A DNA stretch of 64,000 bases, from the NCBI GenBank assembly GCA_942159475.1, contig OW804097.1, forward strand, positions 9,605,002 through 9,669,001, given 5' to 3'. This document shows, in pieces, positions 1 to 9,452 of the stretch; the first letter of the stretch is position 1, and every line of letters begins with the position of its first letter. Under the pieces are notes generated by a model. It did not search any database. It worked only from the letters and a program-made list of their open reading frames with translations, and was not told the DNA's origin. Both the position numbers and the translations under genes were made by a program. The stretch is from Sthenelais limicola. Its lineage: Eukaryota; Annelida; Polychaeta; Phyllodocida; Sigalionidae.

Positions 1-47
1 TCACTAATTCTTTTTTTAATTTTATTTATATCATTACAAACATTTAT

Positions 48-276
48 GTGTCAGACCGTCAGAAAATGTACAATTGGCAGCTCTACACATTTAGGACATT
101 CTACTAAATTAGGATGAAAAATGATAAATACCAGGAATATCTGAGTGTATTTGGTATTGTGTTGTTTTAAAATATCTGTTCTGTTATGTTAATCTATATT
201 TTGAAGCTCAATTTTGTCTTGGAATATTTGAGAGGATTGGTGAAGGCAAATTGTACATTTTCTGACGATCTGACCC
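48..276 (+). mobile_element. M1 element, subfamily A
   Basis: M1 is a short non-autonomous DNA element: the ends are inverted copies of GGGTCAG-n8-AGAAAATGTACAATT and there is no coding capacity. In M1 'plus' orientation the GGCAGCTCTACACATTTAG end comes first. Subfamily A has a middle reading roughly ATGAATACCGGGTATATCTG. Here the left tip is diverged (GTGTCAG) and the right end reads CTGACCC. Confidence 0.85.
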
Positions 277-317
277 ATATATGATAAGCACTGATACTGG
301 GGCACTGCTCTTTCTAA

Positions 318-426
318 AGGGCCTAGTCCACTTAACCGATTCTCATGCGATTCTCACAGAATTGAGTGGAAAAGAGTCCTCTGTGGCGCAAAATCGCACG
401 AGGATCGGCTTAGTGGACTAGGCCCT
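318..426. mobile_element. Short TIR element, Harbinger-like
   Basis: A 109-bp element with ends AGGGCCTAGTCCACTTA and TAGTGGACTAGGCCCT, inverted with few mismatches over about 34 bp per side. It is flanked by TAA at 315-317 and 427-429, the 3-bp TWA-type duplication typical of PIF/Harbinger elements. It is non-coding; family assignment rests only on the duplication. Confidence 0.75.
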
Positions 427-683
427 TAATTAGGGTTTCATTAGTCACATAACATACAGATCATATTCTCACTAGTTGGGCAACACGTTGCTCATGTTCC
501 CTCTTTGCTTAAAAACAAGTAATTTAATACTTATATTTCCAATTTCCTATAAATATATTTCTGGAAATATGATCTTGGCATTCTGTGCGAACAGCAGGTA
601 TCTCTCGGGCGTGGAAATGGATGTTTTTCACTCGTGGGCGTTTGCCACTCCCGAACGATGTAGTCTCTCTAGTACAATATATG

Positions 684-752
684 CGATAGGTTACAGGAAA
701 AGGTCAAGTCACAAGCCGCAAAAAATGAATTTTGAGATATCATCATAATAGT
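684..752 (+). mobile_element. M2 element, end fragment
   Basis: Matches the outer ~70 bp of M2: a TTACAGGAAAA-like tip, then ACAAGCCGCAAAAAATG and TTTTGAGATATCA. The rest of the element is missing. Confidence 0.55.
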
Positions 753-1209
753 TTTGCAGTGAACAATTCCAGCTGTCATCATGGATGAAGGTGATACACT
801 GCTATCTTTAATTAAATGTGTTTAATACATTCTTATAATAGAAAATATCAAGCGCAGTAATTATTTCCCCCCTAGTGATTCTCAGAAATAAAAGTAGTTT
901 TCTCTTGTCTTAACAGTCAAATATTATAAATGGATCGTGGATCTAGTCAGGGAACCGGGTTAGTTTAACAGTGTAGCCTCATCAAAGAGCCTCCATTCCT
1001 TACAGTGTAGGACCCGCCGCGCTCGTGTTACTATTTATAGAACAGAGACGCTCACTGGCGTCTAGATGACGTATTGATTTCTCTACACGAAGACGAGGCT
1101 GATGATGGCGCGTGAGAAGGAGTTATTTCAGGATTTCTCTCTCTCTCTCTGTCTTTGTGTCATTCTGTGAGGGAACGCGCGGTACATTCCTCATACTGGG
1201 CCTGTAGGT
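753..1209. other. Unassigned interval
   Basis: No gene, RNA gene or repeat family used elsewhere in this window is visible. It holds a short (CT)n run near 1135-1150. Confidence 0.5.
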
Positions 1210-1444
1210 GGGTCAGACTTTCAGAAAATGTACAGTTCACCTTCACCAATCCTCTCAAATAACCCACATTTAAGACGAAAATGAGATTCAAAATGCAGTT
1301 TAACATAACAGAACTGATACTATAAATCAATGCGATACCAAATATACTCAGATATATCCGGTATTCTTCATTTTTCAGCCTAATTTAGCAGAATTTCCTA
1401 AATGTGTAGAGCTGCCAATTGTACATTTTCTGATAATCTGACCC
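1210..1444 (-). mobile_element. M1 element, subfamily A
   Basis: Full-length copy, GGGTCAG to CTGACCC, with a perfect 4-bp target duplication AGGT at 1206-1209 and 1445-1448. The non-palindromic duplication makes this copy useful for fixing the element boundaries. Confidence 0.9.
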
Positions 1445-1718
1445 AGGTAGAGAGGGGTGGGGTGGGTGGGGGATAAGTGCAGGTAGAGGGGGTTGGGGGG
1501 GTATAGGTGGGGTGGTTTGGGGGTTGGGTGAGAGGGTATGTGTGTCATTTTGTAGCGTAGGTTTGCAATGGTCACAGGTTCCAACTCATTATGTCTTTGG
1601 TGATGTTTAAATTGTTTCATTTTATCGTAACACTAAATACAATGACAAGCACAATCAGCGTGCAGTTCAGCATTGTTTCATGCAGTATATACCTCCCTGG
1701 TTTTATTGGGTTCCAACG

Positions 1719-1749
1719 TTTCGGCGAACGTATATACAGCCTTTATCAA
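1719..1749 (-). other. Degenerate hammerhead-like core
   Basis: On the minus strand the order is TTGATAA (expected CTGANGA), AGGC, a loop, GCC, then GAAA followed by CGTTGG. This is the arrangement seen in fragments of Penelope-like elements carrying minimal hammerhead motifs. Two core positions differ from consensus, so activity is not expected. Confidence 0.35.
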
Positions 1750-2029
1750 CGAGAATAGGAATTCAAAATAATAGTCAGTCTAAAATACTGCCAAATGGTG
1801 CAGATCTATACCGTTACTTAGCACATTGTCTGCAGCACCTGGTTCAGTGAAACACCTGTATATATGTATGTAGAGTGAGTGTAGGCTGGAGGTAGCCGGT
1901 CCCGGGGGACAGGTCCTACCACATGTAATACACGCGTGTAACACTTGTAACATAGTGTGGTATTGACTGAACCCGCCCGGGAATAGCACACACTACATAC
2001 ACCTCTTATATATAGGCTGGGTCTGCCCC

Positions 2030-2535
2030 CCCCCCTCTCCCTTTATACACCCCCCCCCCCCCCTTCACTACCCCTTCTCTCTCCCTTCTCTCTCCCTCCC
2101 TCACTACCAATTTCTCTCCGTTCCCTCTCCGTTCCCTCTCCCTTCTCTCTCCCTTCTACCTCCCTCCTTCACTACCACTTTCTCTCCCTTCTCCCTTCTG
2201 TTATCTCTTCTTTCTCTCTTTCTCTCCATTTCCATTCTCACCTCTCTTTTTCCTCTGCCTGTTTCTTTCCCCACTCTTGACTCTTCTTCCCCCTCTCCGC
2301 TATCTGCTTCGTCTTCTCCCTCTCTTCTCGCGGTCTTTCATCTCTCTCCATCTCTTCCCTCTTTTTCCCACTCACTCTCCCTCTCTTTCTCCCTCTCTCT
2401 CTCTCTCCTCTCCCTCCCTCTCTCTCATTATTCCTTTTCCCTCTTTTTTCTCTCTCTCCTCTCTCAGTCTGCTCTCCTTATCTCATTCCTCCCTCTCTCT
2501 CTCTTCCCTCTCCCACACCTCTTCACTCCTCCCAT
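2030..2535. repeat. Polypyrimidine (CT-rich) tract
   Basis: About 500 bp almost entirely C and T on the plus strand, with two poly-C runs near 2029 and 2050. The Ser/Leu/Pro-rich frames here only reflect composition. Confidence 0.9.
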
Positions 2536-2764
2536 AGCATAGCGATGATTGTCCATAAACTAAAACAGGAGCTATTAATAGAACTAATCCCCGCCTGCCT
2601 GCTGTCCCTAAATGAGACCACCTGCTGTTCACTAGCCTATGTCTGATATCATGATCAGCTTTACTCATCACCTTCATATCCTGGGCAGAACTGTTACAGT
2701 TGCACTCTCAACGGTCAAAAACTAAATATTTTCTTCTTTTTCCTCCGTTTCTTTCCAACCCATC

Positions 2765-2925
2765 TAAAAGTCATTCAACCAAATTCATATTTTATTTCGG
2801 TGAGCCGCCAAAATCCTTTCCGAAATCCTTCCCTCATTATCGCTCACCGGTGGTTTCTCTCTCAGACCAATTCGACTTCAAATTCTTGTATAAACATATG
2901 CCCAACAGCAGGATATTGATAGATT
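2765..2925 (-). repeat. F6 interspersed repeat, diverged copy
   Basis: The reverse complement matches 7060-7225 and 12590-12740: a shared block with ATTCTGCTGCTGTTATAT-like sequence, a TTTATACAAG block, and CCACCGGTGAGCGATAAT. Boundaries and class are unknown. Confidence 0.5.
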
Positions 2926-3137
2926 TATACTCTCTCTCCCCACTCGTACCCACTCGTACCCACTCATACCCACTTGACAGCTCTCTCTCTATATGGGTCA
3001 GAGTTTCAGAAAATGTACAATTCGCCTTCACCAATCCTCTCAAATAACCCAAATTTAAGACATAAATGAGCTTCAAAAATACAGTTTAACATAACAGAAC
3101 TGATACTTTAAATCAATGCGATACCAAATATACTCAA

Positions 3138-3290
3138 GTAAGTGGGGAGGGGGGTGATCGTGGTATATCGGTAAAGCCGGTGTGGGGAGTTGGTGGTCGT
3201 GGTCGGGGGTAGGAATAACCCGAGATGTTGTGGTTGTTATTTTATTTAACACAAGCTTTCGCCCTGTGGTTTGGGCTTCATCAGCGTGGT
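3138..3290 (-). mobile_element. 153-bp insert with 13-bp target duplication, Penelope-like fragment
   Basis: The insert lies inside an M1 copy and is flanked by identical 13-bp direct repeats (CAAATATACTCAA at 3125-3137 and 3291-3303) that occur once in uninterrupted M1 copies. That length suits target-primed reverse transcription. On the minus strand the insert begins with a hammerhead-like core, followed by GCTTGTGTTAAATAAAATAA and a GC-rich tail. No protein is encoded. Assignment to Penelope-like elements is inferred from the ribozyme-like motif alone. Confidence 0.6.
3257..3284 (-). ncRNA. Hammerhead ribozyme-like core
   Basis: Minus-strand order: CTGATGA (3278-3284), A + GCCC, an 8-nt loop, GGGC pairing as stem II (3261-3264 with 3273-3276), then GAAA (3257-3260) and GC. 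All conserved CUGANGA and GAAA positions are present. I could not find convincing partner strands for stems I and III with a UH cleavage site, so this is a core motif and not a demonstrated ribozyme. Confidence 0.5.
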
Positions 3291-3701
3291 CAAATATACT
3301 CAAATATACCCAGTATTCATATTTGGTCAGCCCTAATTAAGCAGAATATTCTGAATGTGTAGAGCTGTCAATTGTATATTTTCTGACCATCTGACCCCAT
3401 ATGCCCTCTCTCTCCACTCATACCCACTCGTACCCACTTGACAGCTCTCTCTCTCTATACTACTACCTAGTACCACTTACTCAAGCCCACCCAGTACAAC
3501 TAGTGCAAGCTCTTCACCAAGACTTCACTTGTTTCATTACCTGCTCTCTACTCTTCTTTATGACACTTGATTAATGAAGTCAGTTTACACAATTAATTAA
3601 TTTATCTCATTATAATTTGGAATTCGATCGTGATGCTGATTGCACAGTTAATTAAATTATGTCATTCATATCAATTTAATTTATTCAAGGTTTCCCCGAC
3701 T

Positions 3702-3901
3702 NNNNNNNNNNNNNNNNNNNNNNNNNNNNNNNNNNNNNNNNNNNNNNNNNNNNNNNNNNNNNNNNNNNNNNNNNNNNNNNNNNNNNNNNNNNNNNNNNNN
3801 NNNNNNNNNNNNNNNNNNNNNNNNNNNNNNNNNNNNNNNNNNNNNNNNNNNNNNNNNNNNNNNNNNNNNNNNNNNNNNNNNNNNNNNNNNNNNNNNNNNN
3901 N
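3702..3901. other. Assembly gap, 200 N
   Basis: Exactly 200 Ns. The right edge resumes inside a unit of the minisatellite at 3902-4230, so the gap probably hides more units of that array. Confidence 0.95.
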
Positions 3902-4225
3902 CAAGAGACTGACAGACAAATACACTACAGGCTATATCTACTGCTACACGCCTCTCTCTGTCTCCCTCTCTCTCTCAGCAAGAGGCTGACAGACAAATAC
4001 ACTACAGGCTATATCTACTGCTACACGCCTCTCTCTCTCCCTCTCTCCCTCTCTCTCTCTCTCTCTCCGCTCTCTCTCAGCAAGAGGCTGACAGACAAAT
4101 ACACTACAGGCTATATCTACTGCTACATGCCTCTCTCCCTCTCTCTCTCTCCCTCTCTCTCTCTCAGCAAGAGGCTGACAGACAAATACACTACAGGCTA
4201 TATCTACTGCTACACGCCTCTCTCT
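3902..4225. repeat. Minisatellite in a CT tract, four units
   Basis: Four copies of a ~58-bp block (GAGGCTGACAGACAAATACA ... ACTGCTACACGCC) are separated by (CT)n runs of different length. The blocks are nearly identical, so the spacing variation comes from the microsatellite. Confidence 0.9.
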
Positions 4226-4975
4226 CCCCCTTTCTCTGCCAGCTCTCCTCTCTCTCTCTCTCTCCCTCCCTCTCTCTCTCTCTGTCTCTCTCTCCCTCTC
4301 TCTCTCCGTCCCTTTGCCAGCTCTCTCCCTCTGTCTCGCTCTCCCTCTCTCCCTCTCCCTCCCTCTCTCCATCTCTCTCTCTCTCTCTCTCCCTCTCCCT
4401 CCCTCTCTCCATCTCTCTCTCTCTCTCCCTCTCTCTCTCTCCCTCTCTCTCCCTCTCTCTCCATCTCCCTCCCCCTCTCCCCCTCTCTCCCTCTCTCTCT
4501 CCCTCTCTCTCAGCTCCCTCTCTCTCCCAGCTCTCTCTCTCTGTCCTAGCTCTCTCTCTGTGCCAACTCTCCCTCTCCCTCTCCCCCCCCCCCCTCTCTC
4601 TCCCCCTCTCTTTCCCCCACTCTCTCTACCTGTCCCCCTCTCTCTCTCTCCTGGGTAGCTCTCCATCCCCTTCCCAATATATACGTTGCCTCTATGTCTC
4701 GTTGCTCTCCTAGCTTTTGTTGTTTCTCATCTGCCTTCAGAAACCTCCCTACTTTATATTGTCTCTGTCTCCTCTCTCTGTCACACTCTCCATTTCATTT
4801 CCCTCCCTCTTTCATTTCCCTCCCTCTTTCATTTCCCTCCCTCTTTCATCTTGTCTAGTCTATCCACCCCCCCCCCCACACACACACACACACACTCTCT
4901 TCTCTCTCTCATCCGTCGTGTCTCTCTTCTCCCTTCCTTCTCTCTCTCTCTCTTCTCTCCCCCTCTTTATAAATG
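4215..4975. repeat. CT microsatellite and polypyrimidine tract
   Basis: Nearly pure CT/CCCT-type repeat to about 4660, then a less regular pyrimidine-rich stretch with a short (CA)n near 4875. Frames on both strands are low-complexity Arg/Glu or Ser/Leu. Confidence 0.9.
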
Positions 4976-4984
4976 CGCTCATAT

Positions 4985-5412
4985 AAAGCATAATATAAGT
5001 AAATTTAGAAAGATATTGTGTGTCGTAATAACAGAACGCAGCTTTAACAGTGAGATCACTAGTGTAGGACTATATCCCACGTTGAAGGAAGGGTGGTATG
5101 TTATGTAGGGTGAGTGAAAAGGTACCACAGTTATATCAGTTATATCTCCATGTTATGATATATTTACAGTGTAGCGGCCATGTTTAATGTCCGCTAATCA
5201 CGCTAGGGTTCTTAACCTATAATTAGGTTGGCTTGGCCTTGTTTGTTTACCCTCTGATGCTTGCCAATTCCCCATTGATTTTGTGGCCTATTTTGAAATG
5301 TGGTGTGGTCTGACGATCTGACCAATATAATTATAAGATATTGATAGTATGAGACTGGTCGCCCTACTACCAATGCGTTTGCCTGCGGTAAACACCAATG
5401 CAATACACATTT
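4985..5412. other. Unassigned interval
   Basis: Mixed-composition sequence with no gene or known repeat recognised. Confidence 0.5.
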
Positions 5413-5643
5413 GGGTCAGTTTTTCAGAAAATGTAAAATTTGCCTTCACCAATTCTCTCAAATAACCCAAATCTCAGACGTAAATGAAATTTAAAATACA
5501 GTTCTAACCAAACAGATTGCTAGAATCAATGCAATGCCAAATATACTCGAATTTACCTAGTATTGACCAAATTGCAGCCTAATATAGCAGAATTTACTAA
5601 AAGTGTACAGCTGCCTATTGTACATTTTCTGAAAATCTGACCC
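5413..5643 (-). mobile_element. M1 element, subfamily B
   Basis: Full-length, with target duplication ATTT at 5409-5412 and 5644-5647. Subfamily B middles read CAATACTAGGTAAATTCGAG and CTAGCAATCTGTTTGGTTAG in M1 plus orientation. Confidence 0.9.
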
Positions 5644-5684
5644 ATTTATGAGAGAAGAAGTCTCCCCCCCCCCCTCCACCTGGT

Positions 5685-5870
5685 CCTGGGTAAGACCTTA
5701 AAGGGCCTTCCTATCTCTTTTCTCTGTCTCTCTTTCCCTTCTTCTCTATCTCTATATCCTGGGTATGATCATAAATTGCCTCCCTCTCAGCTCTCCCGCC
5801 CTTGATATAACACTTTAAAGTGTTGATAAGGGCGTAAAGCAACCAATCTCACTCACTCACCCCCACCCCC
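5685..5870 (+). mobile_element. Compound element C, single-unit copy
   Basis: Begins CTGGTCCTGGGTAAGACC, passes through a pyrimidine-rich stretch and CTGGGTATGATCATAAATTG, then one unit of the block CTCCCGCCCTTGATATAAC to GTAAAGCAACCAATCTCAC. The same two blocks occur in the same order at 28785-29175 and inverted at 17285-18380. Confidence 0.65.
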
Positions 5871-6059
5871 ACCCCCCACCCCCCACATTAATTGTGCTAC
5901 TGTTTCAGTGTCCCTGCACCAGTCCTTCTATAGGCAGGTGTCTGGGCTAGAGCTTATTTATATCACTAACCTTTAAAACATGCCACTCCCTCCGTACTAC
6001 TGTGACAAGAAACAGCTGTAATTGCTTGGCCTTTTGTGTTTCTTTATCCTCACTTAATA

Positions 6060-6330
6060 TTTTATTTCTCTCTGTCTATTTTCTCTGTTACTTCTCTTTG
6101 TTCTTTCTTTTTTCTTATATTTTGGTCATTCTCTCGCCTTTTTTTCTCCCGCTTTTCTTTTACACTCTATTAGACTCTATTTTTTTCTTCCTCTCCACCT
6201 TTTTCTTTCTCTCTCTCTCGTCTCTTTCTCTCCTGTCTCTAGATCTCTTCTTTCCTCTCGTTCTCTCCTCTCACCTTTCTCTCCCTTCTCTTTTATCTTT
6301 CCGATTCCCTCTCCTCTCCCGCTTTCCATG
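6060..6330. repeat. Pyrimidine-rich tract
   Basis: T/C-rich plus strand without a fixed period; the predicted Phe/Leu/Ser-rich peptide reflects composition. Confidence 0.7.
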
Positions 6331-6541
6331 AGTAAATTTCTAACCTGTATAACCGCCTTATGCACCAATATGTGTCATTTGTGACAAGAAACAGCATACT
6401 TTATCTCTTGGCCTTTAGTTATTTGTGCTAATCTTAAAGGCTGTCGTAAGAGATGTAGTTTTTAGCGCGTCACCAGAATACACTGGCGGCCATTTTGTCC
6501 TTGAAGTGCTGTTATTTATTTACACCATAAAAGGTTATATT

Positions 6542-6650
6542 GTGATGTGTTCCAGGAAAATGAGTTATAAGTCGCAAAAAATGGATTTTGAGATATCACC
6601 ATAATTTGAAAAGAGGAAATTAAGGTGATTCCAATGATAGTAAACACTAG
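6542..6650 (+). mobile_element. M2 element, truncated
   Basis: Starts GTGATGTGTTCCAGGAAAA, continues through GTCGCAAAAAATGGATTTTG and CCAATGATAGTAAACACTA, then stops. Only the left ~110 bp remains. Confidence 0.7.
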
Positions 6651-6740
6651 GGTACCCAACATGCATATTATTATGTAGTTGTTACTTGCTTAGCGGGAAT
6701 CATGGTGGGGGGGGGGGGGGGGACTTGCATGTGTTAAATA

Positions 6741-7024
6741 CAGGTTAACTAACGAGTTGTTGAAGGAGCGTGAATATTTCACGAGTTGTGCAATATTCTA
6801 AGCGACTGAAACCAACGAGTTAGTTAATAGATTTATTATACTTGCTTTTAATCATGAAAATAGAAACAAATCGAGTCACAGATTTGAATTTTAGTGGTAA
6901 TCTTAGTAAAAAAAAACCCAGATTGGTTGCCTTCACAACCCCACGTAAACCACTAGTGAAATACGCGCTATGCGTAAATCACTCTAGATACGTTGTTTTC
7001 AGAGCAATGCGTGTATAATAAAGC
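6741..7024 (+). mobile_element. F3 element
   Basis: Dispersed ~285-bp repeat also found at 29475-29748 and 45777-46065. It starts CAGGTTAACTAACGAG, has an inverted echo AACGAGTTAGTTAA about 80 bp in, a block GATTGGTTGCC-TCACAACCCCACGTAA, and ends near GCAATGCGTGTATAATAAA. It is non-coding; superfamily unknown. Confidence 0.75.
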
Positions 7025-7059
7025 CTGTTAAAGCTTTTAAAATTTACTTATGTTACGAC

Positions 7060-7225
7060 TTATATAGGACTGAATGTATTGATATTCTGCTGCTGTTATA
7101 TTTTTATACAAGACATTGATGTTGAAACGGTAGAGAAAATGCGGTTTATGGTGAGCGATAATAGGTAAACCAACCACAGGCAAGGAGTTGAGTGAGTCTC
7201 TGAAATATAAATGTGGAGTACTTCT
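7060..7225 (+). repeat. F6 interspersed repeat
   Basis: Aligns with 12590-12740 and the reverse of 2765-2925. Shared blocks: ATATTCTGCTGCTGTTATAT, a TTTATAC.AG block and GGTGAGCGATAATA.GT. No open frame is shared between copies. Confidence 0.55.
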
Positions 7226-7289
7226 ATATTTCAAGTTTGATGTTTTAATTTAATACAAGCATTCATACAACTCAAAGCGCCAGATACCC

Positions 7290-7376
7290 ACAAAATGAGA
7301 ACATTCTTAAAAAGAAGTCTTGTGAATAAAACTTGGAAAAACATCAATTTCGCGACCTATGACTAATTTACCTTTA
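7290..7376 (-). mobile_element. M2 element, end fragment
   Basis: Reads AAAACATCAATTTCGCGACC and TATGACTAATTTACC, the diverged terminal part of M2. Confidence 0.5.
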
Positions 7377-7605
7377 TTACACACATGAGCAGTTAGAAAG
7401 GTGCAGTTTGGGGTGCAGTTTGGCTGATCTGAACTTTGGGTTTCCATGGTTACACATGCCTAAATGATGCCATCTCATTGGTGCAGCGTAGGCCTCACCT
7501 ACAAACCTGAAACAAATGACGTCGTCCTCGACAGCGTAACTTAGGCCTACAAGTTGCAGTGAATTGAGGTTCGTCGAGCGAAAATTTAGGCTAAACAAGT
7601 TAAAT

Positions 7606-7905
7606 TTACTTTTTAACATCCATATTAAGTGTGTAATAAATAGCAAATGGCACTCTATTCTTATACCTAATGGCACGAACAGAAACCATCTCTGACTGGA
7701 AGTGAGACATCACACTGAGGCCTGCCTGTGATGCCTCCACTGCCTCTCGGAGCTCGTTGATCTGGTCTGTGGTAGCTGTACCGAAGAGAGATCGGCTGAT
7801 CATACCCACCACTCCCAGCAGAGCTCGCCTTCTTTCCGCCGGTGGCATGTCCAAAATATTATCTCTAAAGGATATAGCAAGATAATACTTGTGTGATTTT
7901 GTCAG
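7606..7905 (-). pseudogene. Env/fusion (F)-protein-like fragment of an LTR retroelement
   Basis: The frame is open from just below an in-frame TAG near 7905 to the stop at 7606. A basic RRR tripeptide resembling a furin-type cleavage site is followed by a small hydrophobic stretch and SRSLFGTAT, then a helix-like segment. This order matches the cleavage-site and fusion-peptide region of the F-type envelope family shared by baculoviruses, errantivirus-like gypsy elements and related retroelements (recognised from family knowledge, not from a search). Only this region survives: no signal peptide, no transmembrane anchor, and about the last 25 codons fall in repeat sequence resembling 20880-21000. 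An acceptor-like CCTTTAG ends at 7865. It lies downstream of, and on the same strand as, the LTR at 8070-8539. Non-functional remnant. Confidence 0.6.
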
Positions 7906-7996
7906 CTAATGCACCTTCCAATAAAAGCCCAGCTCAGAGTCCCCAAAACACAACACCCATAAATGCAATGGCAGTTTTGAAAAAGGCACACTCACC
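7865..7996 (-). other. Possible 132-bp intron between LTR leader and Env-like fragment
   Basis: Minus strand: donor CAG|GTGAGT at 7997/7996 matches consensus, and the acceptor CTATATCCTTTAG|AG ends at 7865. Spliced env messages are known in errantivirus-like elements. The alternative is that the open frame simply runs through the acceptor, as it stays open to about 7905. Confidence 0.35.
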
Positions 7997-8050
7997 TGAC
8001 TCCCTTTGCTTGCTTTTAAGGTTGGATACTGACTTGACCAACTAACTAGT

Positions 8051-8068
8051 CCCGAATCATGGTCGCCA
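8051..8068 (-). other. Putative primer-binding site
   Basis: Eighteen bases starting TGGCGACC directly after the LTR. Starting with TGG, the complement of tRNA CCA, supports the reading; the primer tRNA was not identified. Confidence 0.45.
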
Positions 8069-8069
8069 A

Positions 8070-8539
8070 TGAAGAAGTGCGAGACATTCTTCGTAATATT
8101 TCAGGGTCAGTTGTTGAGCGAGAAATTAATCAACGCAACACACAGAGATGTATGCTTCAAGTCAGTAGGATCGCTTAAAAGAGATCAAACTGATCACTGG
8201 TCTTTATTCTTATACTAGACAGATTAGAACGAATACACTGGTCCTGCGCTGATTGGCGAGGTTCAGAGTGACCACTGCCGCTCTGACCAATTACTTTGGG
8301 TGATGACCAGGTCACGGGGTTATCTCCCCTCCCCTCTCCTTCCCGCTCTTAATCAATACCCCCTCCCCTGACCTGGCGGTCAGTCCCTCCCCTCCTTTCC
8401 CATGTGATTGACTTTGAGATAACGGTCAGACCTGGACCTCACCTGTACCTTTGGACTTTGGAGTGATAAGAAATCCGCGAGCGTTGTGGCGGTAAGAAAG
8501 TGTATGGAATGGAGCCTTCTGGCCGGTAGGGGCGTGACA
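8070..8539 (-). mobile_element. LTR of a gypsy-like retroelement
   Basis: On the minus strand the segment starts TGTCACGCCCC and ends TTCTTCA, giving TG...CA ends and a length of 470 bp. It contains AATAAA (8202-8207) after a TATAAG-like site, so promoter and polyadenylation parts are in the expected order. One T after the end comes TGGCGACCATGATTCGGG (8068-8051), which starts TGG as a tRNA primer-binding site should. No second LTR is visible in the window, and gag and pol are absent. Confidence 0.6.
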
Positions 8540-8589
8540 AATGTGTGGCTGAATGAGACTACTTTAACTTAAAAATTAGACAATTTATG

Positions 8590-8865
8590 CTGTCAATTTT
8601 ACAAGGTATTTATTACATACTAAATCAACAATAGAACTTGATTTTGATAGTATTTTACCTTACTTTCCATCAATCTTGTGGATATTCGACTCAAATAGCA
8701 CATAGGTGTTATTTGACTTTTCAAATAGCACCCCTGAATAGCACCCCTGAATAGCACCCCTGAAATCACATACATATGTAATAAAGGTTCAAACTGATCT
8801 TGACACATCATTTCTGATGTGTCTCGATCAGTTTGAACCCTCCATCATGCCATTTGCTATAAGTA
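8590..8865 (-). mobile_element. Hairpin-core element P, copy 1
   Basis: Its body matches 20700-20870 in the opposite orientation: GTGCTATTTGAAAAGTCAAA, GAATATCCACAAGATTGAT, GTTGATTTAGTATGTAAT. At one end lies a hairpin with 25-nt arms 8786-8810 and 8815-8839 and a 4-nt loop; the only mismatches are the two bases after GATC. Just beyond it is CCTCCATCATGCCATTTGC, also present in copy 2 with small changes. Confidence 0.6.
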
Positions 8866-9097
8866 ACCAATCACAATTTGGTCTGCCATGACTATGACAC
8901 TGCACTGGTATTGGTTCTTAACTCATGATGATTAATTTACCCTTGATATGTACTTTATTGATATGTGATTATTGATTTTTAGATTTTTAACATTGTGCTA
9001 ATGTATTGTTCTCTCTATGTTCCAGGTGAGGTCTTTATCTATGCTGCATATGGTCCACCACTGCTAGGTAGGCTGCCACACTATGTTAGGCACATGT

Positions 9098-9332
9098 GGG
9101 ACAAGTCACCAGAAAATGTACAATTCACCTTCATCAATCCTCTCAAATAACCCAAACTTCAGGCGAAAATAAAGTTCAAAAGACAGTTCAACCTAACCAG
9201 ACAGATTGCTAGAATCAATGCAATGCCGAATATACTCGAATTTACCTAGCATTGACCAAATTGCAGCCTAATTTAGCAACATTGACTAAATGTAAACAGC
9301 TGCCAATTGTACATTTTCTGAAAATCTGACCC
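9098..9332 (-). mobile_element. M1 element, subfamily B
   Basis: Left tip GGGACAAGTCACCAG is the variant 'B-module' end, while the right end is the common CTGACCC. ATGT flanks it at 9094-9097 and 9333-9336. Confidence 0.88.
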
Positions 9333-9340
9333 ATGTCAAC

Positions 9341-9452
9341 ATTATTCTGCAAACTTCGCGAACCTGTCTGCGACCTCGCGGGCTCTTCATTACCAGCGTG
9401 TCACCACCAGGCAACAACACGGTCGCGGAGCTCGCGAAGTTTGTGAAATAAT
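9341..9452. mobile_element. Short inverted-repeat element
   Basis: Ends ATTATTCTGCAAACTTCGCG and CGCGAAGTTTGTGAAATAAT are near-perfect inverted copies, with further pairing around GCGACC/GGTCGC. It is 112 bp, non-coding, and starts 8 bp from an M1 copy. No target duplication could be fixed. Confidence 0.6.

Larger units (their letters stand above)
2995..3398 (-). mobile_element. M1 element interrupted by an insertion
   Basis: Subfamily A copy with GGGTCAG left end and CTGACCC(C) right end, ATAT on the left and ATAT one base beyond the right end. It is split by a foreign 153-bp segment at 3138-3290. Confidence 0.85.

Noticed and set aside
7377..7676. 99-codon minus-strand frame overlapping the Env-like fragment
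   Set aside because: Different frame, no recognisable domain, composition of non-coding DNA.
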